Positions 53,330 through 64,000 of a stretch of DNA of 64,000 nucleotides are shown one piece after another. This DNA comes from Sanderia malayensis. Its lineage: Eukaryota; Cnidaria; Scyphozoa; Semaeostomeae; Pelagiidae. The notes under the pieces are model-generated. The model was not told where the DNA came from. It worked only from the letters and a program-made list of their open reading frames with translations, and did no database searches. The position numbers and the translations under genes were made by a program. Where the stretch lies: contig RQOL01000729.1 in assembly GCA_013076295.1 (NCBI GenBank), positions 2,976,001-3,040,000 of the forward strand. The letters are read 5' to 3'. Each line of letters starts with the position of its first letter. The first letter of the stretch is position 1.

Positions 53330-53335
53330 GATAGG

Positions 53336-54762
53336 TGGCAAGAATGTCAGGACTGTTCTCTCAGATTTTTGACAACCACGAGGAGCACCCATTAAACAAA
53401 ACGAGGTATAGACTGCTTTCTTTCATCATTCAACCTTCGCCTTAGTGTTTCCCACAATGTGAGGATTCTTTCATTTGCGTTACTACAATATGACAGCAAT
53501 AGCCGTCTTAAGCTTTAGGGGCTCCTTTTTGGGAGCAATGGTAACTTTGGGTAGTGGGTGATCTTTGTTTCTTATTTGCTGAACTAGTTCTGCTTGTGCA
53601 GTTTCGATTTCCCTGAATTTGTCATAATTAATGCTGTGGCCAAGTTTACTAAGAATTCGAATCCGCATCTTTTGACCTGTCATACTATGGAGACCACAGG
53701 ACAATAATGTATGCTTTGCTGTAAGAAAACTACCCTTCGATATGGCATGAACTATATGTTGCCCAAATGAGTCTACGAACCGAGTGACATCTTTTCCAGG
53801 AGTGTGCTTTGTTGAGTGTATCAACCTTGTTAATAAATCTGATAACATTTTTGGTGGATCTCGTCTTTTGAGGTTAGTGTTTGCGCTGTTGGTGGCCATG
53901 GCAGTGGAAATGCATTTTCAATGAAAAATAGAATTTCACTCCTCAATAATGAAGTAGCTTCCTTTAGAATAAAGTTTTCGTTTTGTCTGTAAAATTCAGT
54001 CAACCTTGTTTCTTGTAACGACTTTTTGCTAGTAATGACTTATGCTGCATGATATGTTGGACTTAAAAATAACAGTTCATTACCAAATTCGTCACGCAAC
54101 TGTTGTTTCAGTTTTAGGCGAAGCCTTTTATCTTTTGATTCAAATCCGTACATGTCAGCAAGCAATTTCATGGAAAGGCATTGTTTACCTTTTAGAACGT
54201 GCTCTGCTCCTGAATTAGATCACAAACTTTATCAAACCGAAATTTTCCCTCAGGAAAGATTGGCTCTTCATCTAGATGATTGGCTGCTCACTAGATGATT
54301 GTTTGCTTACTATTAGGGTGTAGTCTTTATAAAAGTTCTGATGTATGTTGAACTCCTTTGCAATAAGGTCCTCCCCACTTATGATGTGTAACATTTCTTC
54401 GTCTTTTCTCAAAAATGCAGCTTTTTCGATATTAGAGAATGCTAGAAAGGTTTGTACCGGCTTCATAAATTGTTTCTTGCCCTTTACTGTCAGGGATTCT
54501 TAATGTAATGACAAACCATACAACTTTGATAAAAATAATGCCACTTTTCGAGATGACCGTTTTGCTCTTGCAACATTGTTATTGGTTTCTTGTGATGCAA
54601 CATTTTTCCTTTGAAGTGATGTTGCTTTCGTGAACTTTTGATAGCCCTTCCTGTGATATCCATGGAGTTGTGGGTTGAGTTCTTCTGGTATCTGCTTGAT
54701 TTGAGCCAGAAGTTCTTTTCTTGCGGTTGCACTGCGTTTGATGGTGTGAAATGTTGCTTCAC
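53336..54762 (-). pseudogene. HAFTG-family ORF, N-terminal part right of the Polinton
   Basis: Minus-strand fragments: 54490-54762 (MKQHFTPSNAVQPQEKNFWL), 54272-54466 (QTFLAFSNIEKAAFLRKDEE), 53483-53899 (MLSDLLTRLIHSTKHTPGKD, GQHIVHAISKGSFLTAKHTL, LSCGLHSMTGQKMRIRILSK, LGHSINYDKFREIETAQAEL), then VLTFLPP just before the Polinton. The order is that of the N-terminal half of the family whose remainder lies left of the Polinton. Frameshifts and stops occur throughout. Confidence 0.6.
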
Positions 54763-57700
54763 TTAGAGGAGTTACTAAAGAAAAGTCAGCATTTTCAAGT
54801 TTTCATCATGTATGACACATTCCAATATGGAAGAACTCATCTTGGCCTGTATCCTAACAAAACATTAGGAAAGTGCCAGGGATACAAAGTCTAAAAATGT
54901 CACGTGGCCTTTATTCCGAAAAAGAGGGTAATGTAATATTAGGCACCATGTCTGACCACAAACAAAGAGATATAAGGCTGAAGTTCACAATTAACGGCTA
55001 TTAGAACGGTTTACAATAAAAGAGTATATAATTCTTTCCAAATTAATCTCTCGATTGTGAGAAAATCTAAATATCATTCGAAACAGCCAAAGCCCCCAAC
55101 AAATCTTGAAAACGCAGCATCACCCGCCTGATCGACTTTCTTTAGAATATTTAATAATAATATCAGATAAAAAGCGGGTCAAATAAATATATTGATCACC
55201 AAAAATCGATATCGCATATTTTCACAAAAACAGCCCAAGCCTCACAAAAGTCTTGAAATGCAATATATTTTAATAAAAGCGTAACTACAAGGCCCCAATT
55301 TATGGAAATATCCCAAGACAACACTTGCATGAATGCTATCAGGTTTCCTGGAAAAGTTTTGTGCAACCATACGCTTGATAACTTGCGCATTGCAGGCAAT
55401 CATGCAATCCAGGACACCACCGTGGCAGAGGTCCAGGGCATTTTGCTATTCTTAAGGTCTAAAAATGGCTTAGGATCCTGAAAATTCTCTATCTGCACAG
55501 TAAGATAGAGGATTTAAAGCTATAAAGTAGTCATGGAAATGGTAGTAGATAAAAACTTGTTGCAAGTACTGATAAGGTGTTCAACGTTTGCGGACTGAGG
55601 CATTGCTGCCACGATCCTGGGGAAATCCAAAAACCCACCACATGTTTTAATTTCTAAGACCCTATTTTGGATTTCTAAGACCACAAAATGTGGGAAAGAC
55701 GCGACTAAATTGGAACTAAGATTGAAATAACTGAACAACTAAAATGTAAGTGGATAATAATAAATATAATAGTAGATAACTGAACTGAGTATTTGGGTGC
55801 TAATTTTCAAAGTCTTATGATTCGACCAGATACTGGCAGCATTGCCCATTTCATTACAATGTGCCCAAGGCTAACGTTATCGGTTTAGTCTTTCTCGCAT
55901 GCCAATGTCATAAGGCTCCTTCACGTGTACTATGATATGCCGGCTTAATGAAATATCTTACTTAGTTATTCAACTCATCCACAGAAGTAGAAGTGCCAGA
56001 TTGACTTTACCAGGAACTGACTTACTTTTTGCGGGACCAGGACATTGTTTGAACAATGTTCCTTGGTGTTATACAGGAGTCTACAGTGGGATCGGGACTG
56101 ACTTTATCACCAAATACTGCAAGTGTCACACACCCCCACACCCCTCATTTGCGCCCCTGGTTGACCAGTAACACAAAAAATAATATCAGAATGACTTCTC
56201 CCTGATTGATCATTTATCGAAGTTATTTGATGATAATTTTGTGATTGAATATCAGTATCAATAAATTCTCGTGAATTGAATGCTAATTTTTTTCAAACCC
56301 CCGATCGCTCCCCCCAGCAATCACATCATTCATATTTTAATTTCATTCGAACCTATTTTGACACCCACACATTCTAACACTTACCCAAATTTATCAACTA
56401 TTATCTAAACAAACACATTTATTGACATTTATTGTCAAACGTCTAACCATAACCTACTCTTAACCTGATTCGCTTAAGTATTTACGACACACCCAACCTC
56501 ACAATTTATATTTATTCAAATGTAACATTTAGTTGGTCAATTAATTAAGCAATCATTTTTGGTATGATACACTGACACACGAAAGAGATTCATATTGTTT
56601 GTTTTTGAGCCTTCTAAGAACCAAACTTCAAAGTAACTACGAAAGCAGGGTAAATGTCTTGTAACTTTATCCGATTAGTGATTATAGTAGCTACTCCAGC
56701 ACTGCTGAATTACTAAATTAGTAACCACGACGTGACCCAAGGAAATGGTTTTCGTTCTTAGTTGCTTTGTATATTTACGCTGCAAGCGTAATATCTTAAC
56801 TTTGCTGAAGCTTACGAAAAAAACAATACCGTAAGAAAAACACATACACATTGCTTTCCATTTTATCAATTGAGCTAATGAGAACATGCGGCAGTTTACA
56901 AAGAGTAAACATATAAACAATTTCACAGGTTTTTGAGACCTTGGTCAAAACAGGCCTATAATTCAATACCAACAAAATATGACAACCGAGCTAAGCGCTA
57001 AATATCACTCTTTGTTACCCTGTTGTTATCTTATTAATCCACGTGACAACCCATTTCCGCTGCTGTAACCTCAGACCACGCTCTTCTTCCCCGGTTCCCA
57101 TAATGGTAGTTTTTGTCAGTCGCACATGTTGTAAAATCATTAAGCTGCTCAGACCTCCAATATTCTTGCTTCCCTGTGTCTTTATATCTGTGTTATCTGC
57201 CGTTTGAGCAACACCACGCAGCTGTTTGATATGTTCGACATGATATTTGTTTGATGCAAAAGTCATCAGGTGTATATTCGATAACAACAATCTCACCTTG
57301 CTCTTGTTACTGCATTAAAAGTTGGTTATATACGGTATTCTAATTTTCTAGAACAGTCTATCATGATCGGTAAGCATTTGTTTAAATAAATCTAGATAAA
57401 TTTAGGTACAGGCCTAAATTTAGATACAGATACAGTACAGTCTGTCATTGCAATGGGTGAGTGATGAAAAGCTGGTGATGCGATTAAATTTGATGTTTAA
57501 ATAAAAGATGAACAATGATAGGATAAACCATTGGGATAAGCAAATACAGCGATTGCGTGGTCAAAGATTCTGGGATGTCCCGGAAATTAGAATATCCTTT
57601 GATCCAAACAGAACTTCAAAATACCTTTGAAAATCGGAAACATAGCAAAACGTAGTTATTATGTTTCCCTATGTTTCCGATTTTCAAAGCTATTTTGAAG

Positions 57701-58690
57701 TTAGAATATCCACGACAATAAATTCTTATCGTCAATTCAATTCAATTCATTATAAAAATATAAATTGAATTCAACATTTTATGAATGTGGTAAAGTTTGA
57801 AACATTACATAATCCGCCTAATCTGAACTATTATGTAAAAATATTTTTGTCATGCAGCACACTGCTAGCGCCAGACAGTTTTGATTGTTTTTGTTACCAA
57901 GGTTTTTTATCTCTTTTCTGACGCTTGTTTTGATTCGTGGGTAATTTTGATTCTGCTTTTAGTAAGTAACGTAATATTTGTTGCAATTATGACCCTGATT
58001 ACTATGACGAAGGTCATTTAGAAAATCATTTAAATACAGAGTAATCATCATACTGCTTGATCTGAGTGAAAATTTTAGTGTCACAGGGAATTTTCTGCAG
58101 GGCTACAGGGCTCTAAAGAATGTCAAGAATATTCCCCACACGAATATCAATTCATATCGTAATATATAATTTAGCAAGTGGATGATTAATGCCTGAGGAA
58201 ACAGCATCCCATGTGTTTCTTGCTTGATAACGGAAACTAATGCTAAATTGTTGATCAATTAATATATATGCGTAATTTAGTTTATTTTCATTACAGAGTT
58301 TCGTTCCCTCATTTTCAATAGGACCTGTGTTCAGTTTTGAAGTACGGGTGCCTCATGGTGACTGTTTTTATGGTTGTGACAATTAATTACAGAAACACTG
58401 ATTGTTTAAAAAGCAGTAAAAAAAATTATTGTTAATCTTGAATTTGACATTTTTTAAAAAATTGCAATCGGACTCATATTCCATCTTAACAAAAGTTGGC
58501 AAACATAGTCATACCTCTCTTGAGAGCGCATGGATAGAACTTACTACGTAAGTAAACTCTATATACAGCACATGCATGTGCAATGAGTTACTTCAATGAC
58601 GGGCACCCATGTTCTGGACGTATTTTGTTTTAGTGATTCATTGTTATCTAACCCAATCAAATAGAGGGAAGTGGTCAGAGCAGCTCAATG
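54763..58690. other. Long non-coding stretch
   Basis: Nearly 4 kb without a supportable gene. It is AT-rich. Open frames on both strands are short and show no motif. A palindromic repeat is present at 57612-57702. The minus frame at 57015-57296 is charged and could be an exon, but splice sites are not convincing. Confidence 0.5.
57612..57702. repeat. 91-bp palindromic MITE remnant
   Basis: aacttcaaaatacctttgaa and aatcggaaacatagcaaaac are mirrored as an inverse copy ending ttttgaagtt. The same motif forms the ends of the Penelope-like segment at 21.0-22.4 kb, so the two are related. Confidence 0.75.
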
Positions 58691-58694
58691 ATTT

Positions 58695-59190
58695 AATGAC
58701 ATGTTCACTATACGTACCATAAAAACATACTATACCTACTACACCTACTATAAAACATACTATACCTACTGTACCTACTATACAAACATACTATACCTAC
58801 TATACCTACTATACCTACTATACCTACTATACCTACTATACGTACTATACGAACATACTACATTTACTGTTCCTACTATACCTACTATAACAACATACTA
58901 TACCTACTATACATACTATACAAACATACTATACCTACTATAAAACATACCATACCTACTGTGCCTACTATACAAACATACTAAACCTACTATACCTACT
59001 ATACCTACTATACCTACTATACCTACTATGTGTACTATACAAACATACTATACTTACTATGCCTACTATACCTACTATAAAAACATACTATACCTACTAT
59101 CCCTACTATACAAACATACTATACCTACTATACCTACTATAAAAACAGACTATACATACTATATAAGCATACTATACCTACTATAACAAT
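58695..59190. repeat. Tandem array of ~9-bp ACCTACTAT units
   Basis: About 500 bp built from actatacct/accta-type units interspersed with aaaacatactatacc. On the opposite strand it reads as agtaggtatagtatg, similar in wording to the 14-bp satellite at 60.6 kb but in inverse orientation. The open frame of Thr/Tyr repeats here is not a gene. Confidence 0.9.
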
Positions 59191-59439
59191 TATACCAACA
59201 TCTCTTCTAATATTACTATTCTGCATCGTCACGTGCCAAGGGCTCGAAACTGCGCTGAAACAATAGATTCGACCCGAAACAATTGGTCGAACGCCCCAAA
59301 ACAATGGGGCGAAACGGCGAACGAGGTATCCATAAAGGCTTTTTTTTTAGACCCTCAGTCGGCCCTATTTTTAAGTGAGTTGTTCTTTGCCGGCTGAACC
59401 AAAAAGTTATCTATATGAGAGCTCACAGTTTCGACTGAA

Positions 59440-59840
59440 AGGTTGGGAAATTCTTTATTTTTGTTCGCCTAATTGGCTATCACGAAGAAACGACGGTTTA
59501 CGCTGGCGAAACTTCCAAATTCGCGTCCCCGACTCCATTTTCGAAAAGTGTATTCGCTCTTCACGTGACCCGTTTCGCCTTTTCCTGCAATTTGATTGGC
59601 TTTTTCGCAACTTCACGTGACCAGTGACGCGTTTTTCGTTATCATGCAAATTTGCCCTCGGCAGGCAGCAGGTACTTTTGCAGAAGACGCGTCTTTTTGT
59701 TTTGGACACAAAAGGTGAGGTGGGCGCCTTTCAAAGTGTTTTACCAGCTGAATTATCTTTGTAAAGGGCTCTTAATTGTTTGAAAGACCCCTGGAGAGTG
59801 GCAGTAAACAATGGAGAACACAGGTGATAGCTTTGTTTTT
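59440..59840 (+). promoter_or_regulatory. Possible host promoter with first coding exon
   Basis: The stretch is richer in CpG than its surroundings and contains two cacgtga E-boxes (about 59558 and 59614), an inverted CCAAT (gattggc), and an atgcaaat octamer (about 59644). A splice-donor match follows (aaaaGGTGAGGT at about 59712). At about 59811 a good Kozak context (aaacaATGG) opens ATGGAGAACACAG and is followed at once by gtgata, a plausible donor. A host gene may start here and run right, but its next exon is not seen before the satellite. Confidence 0.35.
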
Positions 59841-60608
59841 TTTTAATGAAAGAGTTGTAGGTTTTGTTGTAGTAGGCGACCGCCATTGTTGCTTCGGCAT
59901 GCTAACAACGTTCAGGCCATGGTCAACGGTCAAAGAATTTTTCCGGCCCTATTTGCACGATTTTCCCCATTTCAATTTTTGACAAGTGCTGTCTGATAAC
60001 ACAACTAAAATAATGTGTTGTTTTTTTGTTGTTTTTTTACGATTTTCAACAAAGTTGCTATTCACTCGGGAAGGAGCAATTTTTCACGCAACACTCGTTG
60101 TTTTTGCATTTGCGAAAATTCAATTTTAGCCTGCCACAATTGATTATTTTTTACCCAAACACTTGCGATAATTGTTCCCCAACATATTACCTTCATGTTG
60201 GTTTTTTTTAGTTCAACTGGGTCACTATTTGCCACGGTAAATACTATTTTTACTTGCTAAAGTGTGTTCAGAGGTTTTGCTTTTTGCACGGCTCCGAAAT
60301 TTCATTCAAACCACTTCCACTAAATGGTCTCTAAGAATTCAGTATTATTTAGTTAAGAGGTGAAACTATTGGCAACGTGGTCGCTGTTTCCTTAGCTACA
60401 GTTTGATATATTTTTTATTACAGATTGAGTTTAAAATTGCCAGGATGGGTTAGGTTTTTGAAAGTAACTATTTTTTTTCAAACTTCACACTGAAATTATC
60501 AACTTTCAGAAACGGCTTTCAGGGAGCAGCGTGGGCGCGGGGCTGTCGCTTGCTAGGGGGGAATATTTGACCTCCCACCTTTACTTTCTTTAGAAATGTT
60601 ACGTCGTA

Positions 60609-63600
60609 GTATGTATAGTAGGTATGTATAGTAGGGTATTTATAGTAGGGTATGCATAGTAGGGTATGTATAGTAGGGTATGCATGGTAGGGTATGTATA
60701 GTAGGGTATGTATAGTAAGGTATGTATTGTAGGATATGTATTGTAGGGTATGTATTGTAGGGTATGTATTGTAGGGTATGTATTGTAGGGTATGTATTGT
60801 AGGGTATGTATTGTAGGGTATGTATTGTAGGATATGTATTGTAGGGTATGTATAGTAAGGTATGTATGGTAGGGTATGTATAGTAGGGTATGTATAGTAG
60901 GGTATGTAGAGTAGGGTATGTATTGTAGGGTATGTATTGTAGGGTATGTATTGTAGGGTATGTATTGTAGGGTATGTATTGTGGGGTATGTATTGTAGGG
61001 TATGTGTTGTGTTGTATGTATTGTAGGATATGTATTGTAGGATATGTATTGTAGGGTATGTATTGTAGGGTATGTATTGTAGGGTATGTATTGTAAGCTT
61101 TGTATGGTAGGGTTTTTATTGTAGGGTTTGTATTGTAGGGTTTGTATTGTAGGGTATATTATGTAGGGTATGTATTGTAGGGTATGTATTGTAGGGTTTG
61201 TATTGTAGGGTATGTATTGTAAGGTATGTATGGTAGGGTATGTATTGTAGGGTTTGTATTGTAGGGTATGTATTGTAGGGTATGTATTGTAGGGTATGTT
61301 TTGTAGGGTATGTATTGTAGCGTATGTATGGTAGGGTATGTATTGTAAGGTATGTATGGTAGGGTATGTATTGTAGGGTACGTATTGTAGGGTATGTTAT
61401 GTAGGGTTTGTATTGTAGGGTATGTATTGTAGGGTTTGTATTGTAGGGTTTGTATTGTAGGGTATGTATTGTAGGGTATGTATTGTAGGGTATGTATTGT
61501 AGGCTATGTTTTGTAGGGTGTGTATTGTAGCGTATGTATGGTAGGGTATGTGTTGTAGGGTATGTATTGTAGGGTATGTATTGTAGGGTATGTATTGTAG
61601 GGTACGTATTGTAGGGTATGTATTGTAGGGTATGTATCGTAGGGTATGTATGCTAGGGTATGTATTGTAAGGTATGTATTGTAGGGTATGTATTGTAAGG
61701 TATGTATTGTAGGGTATGTATTGTAGGGTATGTATTGTAAGGTATGTATTGTAGGGTATCTATGGTAGGGTATGTTATGTAGGGTATGTATTGTAGGGTT
61801 TGTGTTGTAGGGTATGTATTGTATGGTATGTATTGTATGGTATGTATTGTATGGTATGTATTGTAGGGTTTGTATTGTAGGGTATGTATTGTAAGCTTTG
61901 TATGGTAGGGTTTGTATTGTAGGGTATGTATTGTAGGGTTTGTATTGTAGGGTATATTATGTAGGGTATGTATTGTAGGCTATGTATTGTAGGGTTTGTA
62001 TTGTAGGGTATGTATTGTAAGGTATGTATGGTAGGGTTTGTATTGTAGGGTTTGTATTGTAGGGTATGTATTGTCGGGTTTGTATTGTAGGGTATGTATT
62101 GTAGGGTATGTATTGTAGGGTATGTTTTGTAGGGTATGTATTGTAGCGTATGTGTGGTAGGGTATGTATTGTAAGGTATGTATGGTAGGGTATGTATTGT
62201 AGGGTACGTATTGTAGGGTATGTTATGTAGGGTTTGTATTGTAGGGTATGTATTGTAGGGTTTGTATTGTAGGGTTTGTATTGTAGGGTATGTATTGTAG
62301 GGTATGTATTGTAGGGTATGTATTGTAGGCTATGTTTTGTAGGGTATGTATTGTAGCGTATGTATGGTAGGGTATGTGTTGTAGGGTATGTATTGTAGGG
62401 TATGTATTGTAGGGTATGTATTGTAGGGTACGTATTGTAGGGTATGTTATGTAGGGTTTGTATTGTAGGGTAACTATTGTAGGGTTTGTATTGTAGGGTA
62501 TGTATTGTAGGGTATGTATTGTAGGGTATGTTTTGTAGGGTATGTATTGTAGCGTATGTATGGTAGGGTATGTATTGTAAGGTATGTATTGTAGGGTATG
62601 TATTGTAGGGTATGTATTGTAAGGTATGTATTGTAGGCTATCTATGGTAGGGTATGTTATGTAGGGTATGTATTGTAGTGTTTGTGTTGTAGGGTATGTA
62701 TTGTATGGTATGTATTGTATGGTATGTATTGTATGGTATGTATTGTAGGGTTTGTATTGTAGGGTATGTATTGTAAGCTTTGTATGGTAGGGTTCGTATT
62801 GTAGGGTTTGTATTGTAGGGTTTGTATTGTAGGGTATATTATGTAGGGTATGTATTGTAGGGTATGTATTGTAGGGTATGTATTGTAGGGTGTGTATTGT
62901 AAGGTATGTGTTGTAGGGTTTGCATTGTAAGGTATGTATGGTAGGGTATGTATTGTAGGGTATGTATTGTAGGGTATATTATGTAGGGCATGTATTGTAG
63001 GGTTTGTATTGTAGGGTATGTATTGTAAGGTATGTATGGTAGGGTTTGTATTGTAGGGTTTGTATTGTAGGGTATGTATTGTAGGGTATATTATGTAGGG
63101 TATGTATTGTAGGGTATGTATTGTAGGGTATGTATTGTAGGGTATGTATTGTAAGGTATGTGTTGTAGGGTATGTATTGTAAGGTATGTTTTGTAGGGTA
63201 TGTATTGTAGCGTATGTATGGTAGGGTATGTATTGTAAGGTATGTATGGTAGGGTATGTATTGTAGGGTACGTATTGTAGGGTATGTTATGTAGGGTTTG
63301 TATTGTAGGGTATGTATTGTAGGGTTTGTATTGTAGGGTTTGTATTGTAGGGTATGTATTGTAGGGTATGTATTGTAGGGTATGTATTGTAGGCTATGTT
63401 TTGTAGGGTATGTATTGTAGCGTATGTATGGTAGGGTATGTGTTGTAGGGTATGTATTGTAGGGTATGTATTGTAGGGTATGTATTGTAGGGTACGTATT
63501 GTAGGGTATGTATTGTAGGGTATGTATCGTAGGGTATGTATGCTAGGGTATGTATTGTAAGGTATGTATTGTAGGGTATGTATTGTAAGGTATGTATTGT

Positions 63601-64000
63601 AGGGTATGTATTGTAGGGTATGTATTGTAAGGTATGTATTGTAGGGTATCTATGGTAGGGTATGTTATGTAGGGTATGTATTGTAGGGTTTGTGTTGTAG
63701 GGTATGTATTGTATGGTATGTATTGTATGGTATGTATTGTATGGTATGTATTGTAGGGTTTGTATTGTAGGGTATGTATTGTAAGCTTTGTATGGTAGGG
63801 TTTGTATTGTAGGGTTTGTATTGTAGGGTTTGTATTGTAGGGTATATTATGTAGGGTATGTATTGTAGGCTATGTATTGTAGGGTTTGTATTGTAGGGTA
63901 TGTATTGTAAGGTATGTATGGTAGGGTTTGTATTGTAGGGTTTGTATTGTAGGGTATGTATTGTAGGGTTTGTATTGTAGGGTATGTATTGTAGGGTATG
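60609..64000. repeat. 14-bp satellite (GTATGTATTGTAGG), at least 3.4 kb
   Basis: The array starts at about 60609 with shorter related words and continues to the window end, with variants gtatgtatggtagg, gtttgtattgtagg and gtatgttatgtagg. Marker variants recur at fixed multiples of 14: cgtatg at 61321, 62147 and 63211 (826 and 1,064 apart), and tgctag at 61651 and 63541 (1,890 apart). Higher-order duplication has therefore occurred. No gene. Confidence 0.95.

Noticed and set aside
55932..56171. Plus-strand 79-codon ORF with Cys residues
   Set aside because: No signal, motif or splice context. Its C-terminal part is a C-rich simple stretch.
58701..58943. Tyr/Thr/Leu repeat ORF
   Set aside because: It is the translation of the tandem array and has no independent coding signal.
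60609..64000. Telomere-like repeat because of the frequent GTAGGG
   Set aside because: The repeating unit is 14 bp and is not TTAGGG. It is interspersed with many variants and higher-order duplications, so it is an internal satellite.
1..64000. CRISPR arrays, rRNA genes, bacterial operons
   Set aside because: No regularly spaced direct repeats with unique spacers, no rRNA-like sequence, and eukaryotic splicing and transposons throughout.

Overview
The window is nuclear DNA of an invertebrate animal. At the left edge are four minus-strand exons with canonical GT/AG borders that encode the start of a Rabin8-type Rab guanine-nucleotide exchange factor (RAB3IP). Most of the rest is nested mobile and virus-derived DNA. 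The phylum cannot be fixed from sequence alone; the mixture of repeat families is compatible with a cnidarian or another marine invertebrate.

The main feature is a Polinton/Maverick (adintovirus-like) element at 22653-53329. It is 30,677 bp long, starts with AG and ends with CT, has imperfect terminal inverted repeats of about 140 bp, and is bounded by a perfect 6-bp target duplication GATAGG (22647-22652 and 53330-53335). Most genes between 23.4 and 42 kb read on the minus strand. They include an adenain-like protease, a double-jelly-roll major capsid protein, a penton-like minor capsid candidate, small basic and amphipathic virion-type proteins, a retroviral-type integrase and the C-terminal half of a packaging ATPase. 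They sit among many low-complexity (Q/N/H/D/T-rich) ORFs. Plus-strand genes with their own TATA boxes lie near both ends. The element looks inactive: the protease has Ser where Cys is expected, the integrase lacks two acidic catalytic positions, the polymerase is present only as traces, and frame breaks are frequent.

The element is part of a layered nest. It inserted into a minus-strand ORF of an invertebrate repeat family (a 'HAFTG'-motif protein) whose pieces now lie at 53.3-54.8, 22.46-22.65 and 18.6-21.0 kb. A 1.4-kb Penelope-like segment with GIY-YIG and reverse-transcriptase remnants split the same ORF with an 8-bp duplication. Inside the Polinton, a 2,667-bp transposon with 390-bp inverted repeats, itself encoding another HAFTG-family protein, interrupts a minus-strand gene with a 3-bp duplication.

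The 4.9-18.2 kb region is AT-rich, mostly plus-strand and decayed. It has an exonuclease-domain fragment and a C-terminal fragment of a protein-primed family B DNA polymerase, a Fic-motif ORF, and three mutually similar small ORFs (8.3, 15.0 and 17.1-17.7 kb) of unknown function. At least five non-autonomous or foldback elements have inserted there. It is probably a second, older virus-like or Polinton-like insertion, but I could not find its ends.

Right of the Polinton, 54.8-58.7 kb is essentially non-coding. A short tandem array (58.7-59.2 kb), a CpG/E-box-bearing segment that could be a host promoter with a first exon (59.4-59.8 kb), and a 14-bp satellite of at least 3.4 kb with a 1,890-bp higher-order duplication (60.6-64.0 kb) finish the window.
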